Shown: positions 1 through 12,400 of the stretch, piece after piece
Layout: each line of letters opens with the position of its first letter
How positions within the stretch are numbered: position 1 is the stretch's first letter
Assembly: GCA_002794785.1 (NCBI GenBank)
Contig: NBBA01000003.1
Span: 434,001-498,000 of the forward strand
DNA: 64,000 bases
Reading direction: 5' to 3'
Source: Coniferiporia sulphurascens
Taxonomy: Eukaryota > Basidiomycota > Agaricomycetes > Hymenochaetales > Hymenochaetaceae
Position numbers and translations under genes: made by a program
Notes under the pieces: model-generated
What the model was told of the DNA's origin: nothing
What the model saw: the letters and a program-made list of their open reading frames with translations, nothing else
The model's database searches: none

Positions 1-1243
1 GCTAGCAGGGTGTCGGATTGCCCAGACATAAAGAATCCTCTCAATGCTCTGTACCAATCTGTTAGACGAAATTCAAAGTAAGATGAAACTAAACTCACCC
101 TTTGTGTAGACCCGTACATCCACAGCTTTACACCAGGCCGGGTCCGCGGAACATCGATCTCTATTTGATGCCATATCTGCTGATCGAGACCCTCCCGTCC
201 TTTGTTGAAAGTGACATCAACTAACGATGCGTATTCCGCACGTTTCCGTGCAAGTGTAGGGATACGCATGAGTGAAGACAGAGGGAGGTATCCCTAACAT
301 AGCAATGTTTAGTTCGTACTATATTTAGTTGCATCTCCACTCACAAGCAGAAGCTGCCATGCTATGGGGCGTAGTTCACCCGGAATGCCATTCCATGCAA
401 GTTTTCGGAGTTCAACTGGAGATGATACCAATCGTTAGACATTACACCTTAGCTATCATTGTTCATGTAAATACCTATGTTAACGTCCTCAGACAATAGA
501 CACTCGACGAACTTGTTTCGCCTGTTGGTCCTTATAGATAGCTCGCGCATTAATTGCGACGAGCCGGATTTTTGCTGACTGGGTCCAAAATAGGGCGCTT
601 TAGAGCGGGAACCGCGCCGTCGACGAATAGTTGATAGGGGATCTGCGAGCTCGTCAAAACATGCAGTTTGTTGCAACCCCGGCGGAGTGTATTAGTCGAT
701 ACCTTGGACAACGTCCTCCGCATCCGTCCTCAGACTCCCCGATGTCGCTCTTTCTGTCGTCCTTAGATCCAGCGCTTCAGCGTCCGTATCCGCGACAACG
801 ATGTCCTCCATGTCGAATTCCTCACTGGCCCTGCGATGTGTGTCGCCAATCACCTCATCCTCTTTCGTAACCCGCGCCTCGTTCTCGGAAGGCTTACTGA
901 CCATCGTCCAGCTCGCCTTGTAGGAGTGTGGATGATCCGGCCTTGGAGAATACGATCCAGGATTAGGCGCATTGACGTGAGTGTAGGAGAAAGCTAAGCT
1001 GGACGATGAGGGTGACTTCTTCGGCTTCGGGACGGGTCGCGCTGATGTTGAAGACTCCAGGGCAATCTTGCTTACATTGTGAACGGTAGATGGTTTTTGT
1101 CTCTGGGAGGGCGACTCGGAGTCGGAGGCGCTATCCCAAGCATCGTCCTCCGCCCATTCAACCGACGAGTACGACGAGAAGCGTGACGGCGCGTTGATGC
1201 CAGTATGAGGTCGTGCTGGAGGCGGCCGGGCCATCACGATCAT
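1..1243 (-). CDS. GYP1: TBC-domain Rab GTPase-activating protein, Gyp1/TBC1D22 type (3' end outside window)
   Basis: Rab GAPs of this family speed GTP hydrolysis by Golgi Rabs such as Ypt1. Five exons can be read: 703-1243, 475-642, 345-415, 99-293 and 1-48, all with GT-AG borders and a kept frame. Exon 1 encodes a Ser-rich, disordered leader. The TBC domain then begins: RRNKFVECLL, the motif WNGIPGELRPIAW, GYLPLSSL, ARKRAEY, and the arginine-finger motif IEIDVPRTRP, followed by ERILYVWAIRHPAS at the window edge. The second catalytic motif (YVQG) and the rest lie off the left end. The first ATG is at 1241-1243; a second in-frame ATG is nine bases downstream (1232-1234). The gene is divergent from the rec114-like gene, with about 230 bases between start codons. 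Seen: exon structure and motifs. Known: family role. Inferred: the Rab substrate. Confidence 0.88.
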
Positions 1244-1471
1244 AACCAGGCAACGCTGCGCTCTTGGGCGTTGACCTCGACGACACTTGGATTATATGGA
1301 TTGGCGGCGTCGACGGGCGGCGGGCGGGACGCTCTTGTTCACTTGGCAGCCCGGCGTAGACGTATAGATCAGATCATCTGTGGGTTCACTGTTTGCGGTC
1401 AGGTTGCCTAACGAGGCGAAAGCCTTAACCCAGTCTGTATATGCACCCTTTTCTCTTACTACTACCTCGTC

Positions 1472-2866
1472 ATGGCGCAGTCGCTACAGTCAAAAAATAT
1501 ATTTACACTCACAAAGTACTCACGCGCAGTCTTTCAGCAACTTGACAATTCCCGAGTCGCACAAACTTGGCACCACCATACGCAGCCCAGCCTGCGCCTG
1601 CTTCTCGAATTGTGCAAGTCACCACAAGGGGCCCTCGAGTCGGCCAGAATGCGTATCGTCTGGACGGTGACCAAAGCAAGCGACAGACCATCTCAGGAAA
1701 ACGTGATTCTTGTGAGACCCCCCGATATTCTCATTCGTTTCCCCTGATCAACCTTTTTTATGGCTGGCAGGAGGACATCGACCTCACGGAAGTTAGAAGA
1801 CATGTACATCCATTTCAGACCCATAGTCTTCCCCTGAAGGCCGTGTTTCGGGATAGCATGTTTGGCATCCGATTTCTGCCACCTCAAGCAAAGTCAAGCG
1901 CTCAATCTGTAGCCCCATTTCGTTTATCCCATCCTTAACCTTGTCACAAGCTGAACACCCATCTTCTTCAGGAATACCGGCGATTTCAAGTCACATTCCT
2001 TGACCCTCATGCTGCTGCAGTTATCGTTGAGGCCATACGAGACGTCTGTCCATGCAAACTAAGCCCAGCCAACAACGTCTTCCCTTCTCCATCTATCACA
2101 CCCGTCCACTCTGGAAGGAGCGACATGGTCACATGCTCCCAATCGACCCAGGACCTTTTTCAAACCCAAGTCCCACCTCTCATCTATCAAACTCCCCTAG
2201 CAGGTCAATTTAATGCAACTATCCCGGCAACGCAGTTTTCAAACAACCATTCACCGCGTCCTTCTCAAACAACTCACTCTCTTAGCTTACCTCATGAATT
2301 CTCTCGGCCGCCATACCACCGGAACCTCTCTGCTTCTCGTCTCGACACCAAGTCCACGAACTACACGTCTTCTTTGTCTTGCGCTCCAGCTCGTCACAAT
2401 ACTGTATCCTGCGAAACAAGCTTTGCTCAGTCATCATCTCCATATCGACCTCAGCCGCTACCAGGCTTGTCCTTGCATCAGCATGCGGTGCCACTTGTTG
2501 ACTTGGGCACACACGATTTACAAGAATCGCGGTCCCAATCTGCCACTTCCTCTCAGACCATCAGTTGCAACTTAGGAAGTACCAGTGACCCCTTAAAAGA
2601 GCGAACGACAGCCGGCCCCAACTTCAACAGCGAAACGACTTCCTCTAAGGATCCCATGCTGACATCACTTAGCGAGAGCTGTAAACTGAACTGTTTGACT
2701 CAGGAGGAGCTAGAGCAACTTGTTGCGCAAATCGTAAATGAAGAAGGGTTTGAGAAGCTGGTAAGGTACTAGTCAAGGCACTTATTTAAGGTCACTGACC
2801 CAACGGATCTAGCTCGAGAACATTGACAAGCTGTGGAGAATAAAAGTTCTTGTCGATTTGCAATAG
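1472..2866 (+). CDS. Rec114-like meiotic recombination protein
   Basis: Four exons (1472-1711, 1771-1908, 1972-2760, 2813-2866) join in frame to 406 residues. The N-terminal ~140 residues fit the divergent PH-like fold of Rec114: a segment with WHHHTQPSLRLLLEL, then FRDSMFGIRFL and YRRFQVTFLDPHAA ending in DVCPCK. A long Ser/Thr/Pro/Gln-rich linker follows. The last ~35 residues form a predicted helical tail, LTQEELEQLVAQIV then EGFEKL, ENIDKLWRIKVL, resembling the Rec114 C-terminal region that binds Mei4. In the family, Rec114 helps assemble the Spo11 double-strand-break machinery on meiotic chromosomes. The last exon is only 54 bases and carries the conserved end, so it is easily missed. 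Rec114 diverges fast, so the name rests on architecture and motif shape and not on strong identity. It converges on the mga2-like gene 200 bases away. Confidence 0.62.
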
Positions 2867-3068
2867 TCTCTTACACGCTGCGTGTCATATCCGGTCAAGT
2901 GTTATACCATGAAAATACATTATGAGTACTGTATATTCTGCATTGTTAAGCATAAAAGTACAATCCAATAAAGAGTTGCTGTCCTGCATACAAATGTAGT
3001 GCAAAAAGAATGTATCTAATGACGAAAGAAAAAATCAAGTTACAGATGAAATAGTAGGACGGACCCGG

Positions 3069-6000
3069 CTACTGTTCAGTGAGGCGGCCGATAATTTCCT
3101 TTAATGGAATATACTGCTTCAACACGCAGATAGCTGGAGGAAAAGATTTGTATAACGCCCATCCAATTGCCACTGTATGTCCACAATGTCAGAGATTGTA
3201 CTAATTGAGCATTAAACTATACTTACGAATCATGATAGGAATCCAAAAGAAAACAAGCATACGATCTTCTATATTCAAGAGACCTCAGCACTAGGCGAGC
3301 TGTCTAAACTATAACAAAGGACTAACCTTTCTTCACGTTCTTCACAAGCGATTTCGTTCTTGGTCGATAAGAGTATGCCTTGACTTCCGTTTCCTGTACT
3401 CGTGGAGGCCGTTGACCGTACCCAAAACGGCGAAGAATGGAACGAGATGCCACGGGTGTTAGGGCCCCATGCACTTTAGAGACATCAACATCACCAGTAT
3501 CAACATCAAGCTTTGCTTCCGTATTGAAAGATTTCTCCGCACCGAGCGACAGCTGATTCTGGCGAACCATCGCCGCACTCATCTGGTTCATCCATCTCTC
3601 CCAGGAGACACGCCATTCGTTTCCAGGAGAGCGCGGATTGTCCACATCCGCAGCTTGGCCATCGACGTCATGCTCTTCCCCACGCTTATCGGAGCGGAAA
3701 GGCGGCCAAACCTGCATTGGAACGAACACTGGGAAGGCCCAAGCTGGCATGCCTGGGAACTGAGGCATCTGTGGCATTTGGGGTACGAGATGTGGTGCTT
3801 GGAACTGGGCCCACGTACGCTGCAAGAAATCTGCGAACGAGGCCGCCTGCTTGTCATCAATAGTCGATTCTTTTCCGGGTGAATCGAGCATGGGTAATGA
3901 ATCCGGAGAGACAACAGTTGCATTGTCGTCGTCTTCCGCTCTTGTATGGAAATCCGGCGGCTCCTCAGTGTCCGAAACGGCCGAAGCCACTGAAGCAGGC
4001 ATGCTGGAGCGACGGGAGAGCGAGTGGCGTACACGCCTTCTAAAGTGCGCTCGTAGCCGTGGCCGACTTTCCTCATTGGAATCTTCTTCAACATCGCCGA
4101 AATGCGATTCATCATCACTCTCCTCGTTTTCGCTCTCATAACCCAGGTGCGAATGCGGAGAGCCTTCCGGAGCAAGTTCGAATGCGATATAACCCATTTT
4201 ATTTTGTAAAGTTATGTCAGCACCGGCGTTGACGATCTGCCGCGTACAGCACCGGGATCCATTGAGAACTGCGAAATGGAGAGCGGTATAGCCATTTATA
4301 TCCTGAGCATCCAGACATATGTCCCGTTGGATGAGAAACTCGACTAGCGAGGGAAGATTCAGAGAGGCGGCCAGATGCAAGAGGGTCTGTCCAGTCTTTG
4401 TCGGATGAGAGATTGTACTCATCAGCGATGGTGGCTCCCCGGACCTATCACGCAGATCTAGTGTCGACAAGGAGTCTATGACGATCTTCTCGAATTCCAC
4501 ATCATCCGCTCTACCAAGGAATAGGCAACGCGAATCAGACAGGGCACCACTCGCGAGATTCATCATTTGGCCGGCACTCAGACTGCTCGACTGAGATTCC
4601 TGTGCTGTCGTACCAACAATGCGCATCGCAATATCTTTGGCATCTTCAATCTTTCCGGTCATTTTAAGGCCTACGACTTGTAGGGCAAGCTCCATTCTGG
4701 AAAGAAAAACAGGGTCAGCAGACGTAACCATTGATGGAGAAAGTATCATACAGCGTTCGGTCGGTCTCGTTGGTATAGGTGAACAACGCAGGTTCACTTT
4801 CCGAATCGCTATCCAATTTCATGCCTTCGAGAGTGACCGGAACCACACCTGCGAAGGCCCTAGGCGGAAGGATGCAAACCAAAGTATTTTCACTCCAGCG
4901 TGAAGTCGAACTCGCAACCACCTCACCGAAAACACAGTTGTAGGGTACGGATGCGTGGAAGTTCGAGCCAAGTACGGTGACTTCAATGCCGCCAAAAGTT
5001 GGCCCGGACGATGGAATTAGACGATGGATTTTGGGAGCAGGGAGCGTTTGATTAGATGGTTCGGGCTGCGGATGTAAAAGATTATATGTAAACGAGGTAA
5101 GTTCTATGTGTGCCGAGCCTGCCGATTGTGGCATGACGACGTCTGTCGGTGGGGAGGAGGGCGCAGTGTCAGGCGGAGAAAGCGGGAAAAAGGTGGCAGA
5201 TTGCACAAGGGCTTCGTGCATAAGTAGATCCTGATTTTCCATAAAAATTGATTCCGGAGACATAGACGTGTTTGAATTTAGAGGAAGAGGGAACGCTATG
5301 GCACTGTCCATCCTTTGAGAGGCCGGAGATGAGGGGACAGTACTCGAAAAGACAGATGGAGTAGCTGCATTGTGCGAAGTGAATGCGCTTGCATCAGAAT
5401 ACGAAGTAGATGCTGGTGAAAGTAACGCGTCCACAAGTGGCTGAGTGTTTCCTTCATTCACCTCTCTTCTATGGGGCCGGTCAGAAGACGCGCGCGGGCT
5501 ATCATAAGGCTTCGGACGCCGCTTTAAGGGTGTTCCACAGTCTTTCGTGCCAGATTGACGCCTTCTGGATGGTGCAACCGTTTCCGCTGAAGCAGACTCA
5601 CACGGAACAGGTACCATTGGCGTCCGTGGCTCCCAGTCAGTATCTCCTAGATAAGAGGGTACTTGGGGCTGCTTGGGTGCACCCTTATCCGTAGACTTGT
5701 GATCGTCTGTAATCATAATTGGCGGGCTCATACCCTTGCCTATTACGCGGCCGCTGACGTCCTTCATGGTGAAGTGGACATTGAACCCCACTTTCTCACG
5801 ATGATGTCGGCAATAGCAAGTAATCCGAAGAGGTAACACGACCGAACCACCAGAGAAATCCATTGTATCGGGACAGTTGAATTGAATGATTTTCGATGGG
5901 TCGCCATCACCATCATTCGAGTCAGAATCAGAGCGAGTTGGTCTGACACGTGCAGCAATCTTTCGAGCTACCCTTTTCGCCTAATTTCGAGCGAGTCAAT

Positions 6001-7031
6001 ATAAGAGACAACACTCCATGGCTTTACTTACTTCACGACCTTGGCATGTCGAACAGCTCAATACTTGTTTGTTTGGGTTTGAGGCGCATGTCACCTCTGT
6101 GTTCAGGAATAATGTATCTTCCGGAGAGGCATCTTGATTTAGAAGATCAGTACCCTTGTTCTTTCATTAACGTGAACGGGTAATACCGCACCAATTTTCC
6201 CTTCTTTGCGTGAGCGCTTCCGCGTTGCAGTCCCCATTGGAAGCCTCAACCATTTCCAGCTACCAACAGTATCATAGTTTGAGGGACCTCCAGAAGAAGT
6301 ATTTACGACCGCAAGATCGAGCGCCACCCTGACTTGTGTTTCGACGCGTGATTTAGTTCCAGAAGGTGCTATGTTCGGCGTCAAAATTGCCAGACTAGAT
6401 AAAACGCGTGTCCCCCGATAAGTAAGAAAGGCAACGGCACTCGTTTATAGGAACGTTACGTACTTGTAGCAAGACTCTTTTGGAGGAAATGTGACCCGGT
6501 GTGGTATGTTCTCCAACTTTCGAGGCTGTACTGGCGGGGGCGGGACAACCTTGGTGCCTATAGCCATTGATGTGGTTGTACGTGGAATCAGGTCAGGGAC
6601 TGGCGCGCTTTCCGAAGAAGAATTGTCAGAGGAAAAGCTGGATAAAATGTTGGCAGCGAGTGAAGCATCCGCCTCTGAACGAGGTTGCGAAAACTGAAAG
6701 ACGGCGGGGTCGACGGCAAGGGGCAACTCTGACGTGACAGGACTGCGAAGAAATGTGTTCAAGTTTTGCAATAAAATACCAGCTGAAGACAAGAAAAAGG
6801 GACATACCTGAATGCCTGCTCTCGTAAGAGGGCCTCTAAGGCCGAAAACGCCTTGTCTTCAAATTTCGGGATTTCTGGTCGCTCCTCGTTGAACGACGCG
6901 TCGTCAGGGTCAGGAAATGGATGGCACCACGCGGAGAAGTCGACGGCCTCGAGCTGGCTTCGCTCGTCAGATAAAGATTCGGACGTCGCAGGCGACGACG
7001 AGCGAGTGTCGCTGTCTGTATTCGCCGACAT
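3069..7031 (-). CDS. MGA2: Spt23/Mga2-type membrane-tethered transcription factor (IPT/TIG, ankyrin, C-terminal TM)
   Basis: Homologue of yeast Mga2/Spt23, ER-anchored factors that sense membrane lipid packing and, after ubiquitin-dependent processing, activate fatty-acid desaturase genes. About eight exons run from ATG 7029-7031 to TAG 3069-3071. In order: an N-terminal acidic leader; a conserved block with SRVETQVRVALDLA, GSWKWLRLPMGTATR and a Cys pair in CSTCQGRE; RITCYCRHHREKVGF and SPPIMITDDHKS; a Ser/Pro-rich spacer; an IPT/TIG domain (about 5035-4770, PKIHRLIPSSGPTFGG); two ankyrin repeats (about 4420-4170, TLLHLAASLNL and NGYTALHFAVLNGS); an acidic linker; and two small last exons encoding one hydrophobic segment, MLVFFWIPIMILAIGWALY, the likely membrane anchor. 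The full family architecture is present. Release by proteasome processing is known for yeast and only inferred here. Confidence 0.92.
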
Positions 7032-9427
7032 TGGCGATGCAGAGGAGGTGGTTTCAGCGAGACTTGGCGATGTGGAATGAGGACGACGTCAGATATAAAG
7101 CTCACCGTCGGACCGAGCCCCAGTCTCTTCTCTGGGTGGGGGGGCGTGTGAATCTGCGGTGAAGTTACTGGTCACGCCTCAGGCCAGTCACATTGCCTGT
7201 TGAACAGTGGACGTACTACCAGTACTAGTGGTAATAGCATGTTTCTTCAAGTCTCTCATCCTTAGCCTACTTCTTATATCGCTCTCGCGTCAAGCCACAT
7301 CAAGGCCACTAACATCGGGCGTACTTGGTAACCGCTCCCCTGTCCTGGTTATTCTTGTCTGTCAATGGTCCATCAGCGTCGGCCGTCCTAACTCTACAGG
7401 CGGCCGCCCATCGTGCTTGAAGAAATTCGAGCTAATCCTTCGATGACATAGACGGATCGTCAGATTTCGTAGCTATCACCCCGCTGCGGCGGCCCGAATG
7501 TCAACAATACGTGCTCAGAATAACTCGTTCTTTCAGTACTGGTGGCGGCAATGTGTCTAGCCGTCAGATGCGCGACGCAGCGGGCTGGACGTATCGCTAC
7601 TAACGCATAGCAGCCATTTCCGGCATTTGAAAAGCATACAAGATGTTCCCACTACGCTCTACAGCTCAGTTCGCATCTGCCCTGCATTCCATTACTTAAT
7701 CCCGTCGTCGTCGGCGTATTTCTACTAAGGCGTCTGGCCCTCCGCAAGTTTCAATGTATGCTTTCGTGTCATTTCCGGTGAAATGCAGTCGAAACGAGGT
7801 CAAAGAGCATAACAGCGCCGTTCAGCCTTTCCGGGCGGTACTTACGGCCGATGGGAAAATTCTACGCAACAGCCTGAGTATCCATACACCGCAGGTCAAG
7901 TTCAGTCCTTGACGGTCGTGAGCTTGTGCGGGTTGCGCACAGTTGCGTGCTTCTAGCATTATATCTCCCTTCGACACGAGTCCAAACGAAGTTCATCCGT
8001 GCTTGCTGGATGTCTCTTGTCCCTTTCACTTTGCCACTTTCCTCCTCTCGCACTTTGGTAGGGTGCTGAACTGGCGATATCTGATAAGCTTTGGCGGGTG
8101 ATGATCAGGCCAATCCGCAAGTACTAGTACGCCGTGCCGTGCCACGCGGAACTGCCCGCGGAACCTCACCTCCATTTCGAGCGTCAACTTTTTCATCAAG
8201 TGGCTTTGTTAGTATGTGTGCATGTCGCAGAAGACGGTCTGCAGATTAAGTTCAAGTTCGTCCTGGTCCTAGTAATTGCCGTCAATACGATGTGTACTAT
8301 TCCCTATATCTCGGCGCCGCCAAGTCCTTGTTGATTGGAACCCAGAGGAATCTGCCGGAGAACAAACACACGGTAACAGCGCTCGCTCTGTAGGGGCGTG
8401 CGGGCCAATACTTTACAGCATAGGAACCTTGTTACATCAAGGATCACTTCAACTTGAAATTGGACATTTGCGAGACCGTTATCACCGGAAATATCATAGG
8501 CAGGGAAAGAGCGGCAGATCTGTACCAGTGCTACTAAATGTGGCACATATACCACTGAGTGTGGCATTTGTATTCATGGACGACAAGTTAAGGGTCCGGC
8601 ATATTTGAACTTGTGAGGGCGAAATGATGTTTACTGGCTGTGCTTCGGGTCGCTTGCATTCAAGTTGCGCCGCGTGACGCTGGGCCAGGGAAATTAACCT
8701 TTAGTGCATATTCCGATTGTCTGCTTCCGAGACGGAACTTATCATTAATACACCATGATATATACAGGAAGCACAGAGTTTATTCAACTGGACTCCTGTA
8801 ATTCCCGAACGCCCGGCGGACACTTGACATACTGAAGTGGGAAAGCTGTAGCAAATCGTATTGGATCACTGGTGCGAAAATAATATAAGCGTCGTGCGTC
8901 CTGTGATTCGGTTCCGAGTTATAGTGAAGAAGTCCTATCTAGTCCGTGACCGTCCTTTCGCTCTCTCGTACCATTATCCACACGCTTAATAAGTATCTCG
9001 AACCCATCGTTAATACTGCCCGCAACCGGTGGTATCTAAGTATTCGCTAATAAAGTGGGAACACCTCCCGGGAGAGCATACCTTAGACAAATATCAGACA
9101 TGGTAAGAAAACCAACAATAACGGTGATCTTATAAGACCCGCTCTGCATGCAAATCTTCATGATAACAGAAAATCAAATCAAATACACAATCCCTACTTT
9201 ACAATTTCTCGTCGCTGTATGCTACGATTAATATGTTGAATTGAGGGTCTGACTCTGAGAAACGAAATAGTTTGAACCGACGTTACTTTACATTGCGAGA
9301 ACATCGCATCAAACAGTGGAAGAATACGTGACTGAGATGAGCTAGACAAAGTGCGGCGCACAAGTAATTCGAAGGAGCAGGAACGTCGCAAGTCCCTCAC
9401 ATATCTTACTTACCAACCCCGGAACAC
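7032..9427. other. Gene-poor interval between mga2-like and ZNFX1-like genes
   Basis: About 2.4 kb without a convincing gene. The first ~110 bases are probably the mga2-like 5' leader and promoter. Open frames here are short (under about 110 codons), lack conserved motifs, do not splice together into a longer frame by eye, and mostly lack ATG starts. No transposon ends, tRNA boxes or long repeats were seen. The right-hand part is presumably 3' flank of the ZNFX1-like gene. Confidence 0.5.
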
Positions 9428-12400
9428 TTATCGGCCCCATGCCCAAGGACTTGGCTGGGCTCCCTGATTGCGAGCAATACCTTCCAATTCCGTGTCGCGC
9501 CTATTTGTGGACACAAGGTTGTGACTTGTCCCTCCTATGGTCTCGGAGCATTCAGGGCACCGCGCCGTCTCCATCGCCCCGCCGCACTGAACGGAAAGTA
9601 TATCTGTGTCAGAATCTCCAGATAAAAACATACGAAGAAAACTACTGTACCTCGCCAATAACGAATGCGTGTCCATTTGGACAAGTATAGAAGTGGCCCG
9701 AGTGTGCTGCGTAATAAGCGTTTCAGCGGGGCGTTTAGCAATGATTATTGTAGGAAAGACATACAGAAATCCCAGTCAGACATGAAAGCGCTGACAATTT
9801 GTTTCTTCTCGTCGTACGACAAGGGTGAATACACGACGTTGTTGCGAAGAGCGGAACCGAGATCGTTCCACTCTTCTAAAATGGCAGTGGATGGCTTGTT
9901 AAATAAGTCATCGAACTCTGCGTTGGTCAAGCTGGAGTTTCCGTTTCGTGTAGCAATCCGCCTCAGCAGGATCTCCCGAGCAATCTGGTTCTTGATCTCA
10001 TTTATGTTCTCTGTTACCCGTTCGTAAAAAGATTCGCGATCGTCTTTGGAGAACTCCGCATCTCGAGCCAAGCGAAGGTTGAATTTGAACGATTCGAGCT
10101 TAGAATTCAATACAAGAACCTTTGAACGAAGCGCCTGCTTCCGACTGCCCGATGCCGTTGAAATTTTCAAGGCAATACCCGAGTCCCTCTCGCAAGTGCT
10201 TAGGATGAAAGTGACATACATTGCCCACATTTTTTCATGCGTTAGTCCATTAGTCGGGGACTCCAGCACGGCGGTCCTCTTTTTCAACCATCCTTGGGCT
10301 AAATCGGCGAGGAAAAACCGGATTTCTAAGGTGAGCCAGATGGCTTCGACGCAGAATCGCTTATCCGCAAGAGGCTTCGGCTGTCCCAAGCTTATCTTCG
10401 CATTTTCCATGGCATATTCCTCTGGGTGCTGGGGCGCATTTGAAGGGTTTTGAACAATAGACCCTATCTCCTGTCGATATAAGCTCGAAAACGCGGATTC
10501 CCAGGCCTTTGTATGAGCTGAACGAGTAGAAGCAACCCCGCATGCATACTGGTATGCGGTACTAATCTCCTTGATGTGTCGGATCCAGCTTTTGGCAGTC
10601 TCGCCCAAAACTCCGTGCATTGTTCTTCTTGGGTCGAGAAATTCCCATGCGACCGGGAGTTCCAGCTCGCTGCTTAGCACATTTTCTTTTGCTCTGGCGC
10701 GTGGGCTATTTGCTAGGACGGAAGGTTTACTTGAAGGAAGGGCCCCGACATCACGAGATATATCATCTCGAACCGATTTTCGGTCTATAGAATTGAATTT
10801 AATACTTGCGGAGCCGAGGGAGCGAGCCATCTCTGAGGCCACGTTCCTTTCGAGGATATCGAGGTCTGCCCGTTTGTAGACGCGACCATATCGGGGTGAG
10901 CGTATGGCACGACGACACGTCGGACACGTAGGCGGCAGCTTATAACCCGTTGCAGGAGACTTGAGCTTTCGCCAGTTGCCCTCCTCGTTCTGCTCGTAGT
11001 AGTCCTGTAGTTGGCAATGGCCATCCAAAGTCTCTACTGTAAATGAATGCTTGCACCCCGGAAGAGTGATGATGAGCTCGTCCAATGTTCCTTCTGATGG
11101 ATTTAATTCGCTTAGGAGTCTCTGCATTATAAAGTCGGCAATTGCAGTGAGGTCATCGTCCGAGGAACACTCCAAGCAAGTCTGTTCACTACAATTTTCC
11201 CCGCACACTATATGCGACGCCTTGAGTTTTATCTTCATGAAAGATGCATTTGGCAAATACCTGAAGGACATTGGTGGCCGCATAATAGGTATTTCTGGCA
11301 CCGCAGATCACATGGAAGGCGGGCGCAGGCCTTCATAGATTTATTAGCCCCATCATACGCAGCAAAGCAAGTTACGCTGCTTACCGATCCACAAGGTACT
11401 GGACATGTGTGATGTGGACAATTCCTAGTATTTAAAGGTAATTGGATAAATTCTCAAAACAAACAAGCAGGTGCTTACCATGTACACGGTTCCTGGCATG
11501 GCGCACAGGGTTTCGAGCAAGGCAGCTTGCATTGCGAATGAACACATGCTTGTCGACACTCCTCTCTACATTCACTCAGGCATTTGTGGTCTTGTGTACA
11601 TAAGCCACTGCATAGATGCTCGCAGTAGAGGGGCTTGCGGCATTCGTGTCCTTTGTGCATCGCCCTCGAGCCTCGTTGTACTTCTGCGTTGTTTTCTAGC
11701 TGGCATTCGAAACACTTAGATTTGCAGGACTTCCCGCAGCAGCTCAATATGCCGTCACAGAGTGCCCGGCATTTGTGCTGGCGCACATCTGCGCTGCAGG
11801 GTAATACGATGCTATGTTCGCAGGATGGGAGGTCGCGCTGAACCTCCTCACGACAGAGTACTTCCGACAGGTCGTCCAGACGGTAGCTACAGTAATGGGA
11901 GTTCAGCCACTGCAAGGTTCGCCGGGAAGCCGACATACCAGGGAACGCTCTTATGCACATGTCCACAGGGCAACTCCACGTTACGAACAGGGTGTACACA
12001 CACACCGCACTTGTGTCCACATTCCTTCGGGCAAGGATGTCCCCGAGAGCAAAGTTTCGTACATGCTTGCATGCAAAACACCCCGCGATGGTTCTCGTCA
12101 TCCGAATGGCACTTGAGAAAGCACCTTTAGTGCTGTGATACTACCACTTGGCTAATTGCAGTTATTACCTTATAGGGACAGAGATGTCCGCATGATAACC
12201 TCTCGTTACAACTCAACAAACAACCTCCTTTTGGAGACAGTGAGTATAATTGAGAGCAAGGGAAAGAATTACGCACCGTCTGGCGAAAGTAACGGAAGCT
12301 CTCCTGGCTGTGAGATGTACTTGACGTCGTCAGGGTGTCTGTTACACCTTATAGGTATCCCAGTTCCAATTCCGTCTTGGGCACTCAGCTCAGAAATCAC

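Noticed and set aside
7207..7446. 79-codon frame with a hydrophobic start resembling a signal peptide
   Set aside because: Isolated, Ser/Arg-rich after the hydrophobic part, no conserved cysteines and no supporting splice sites.
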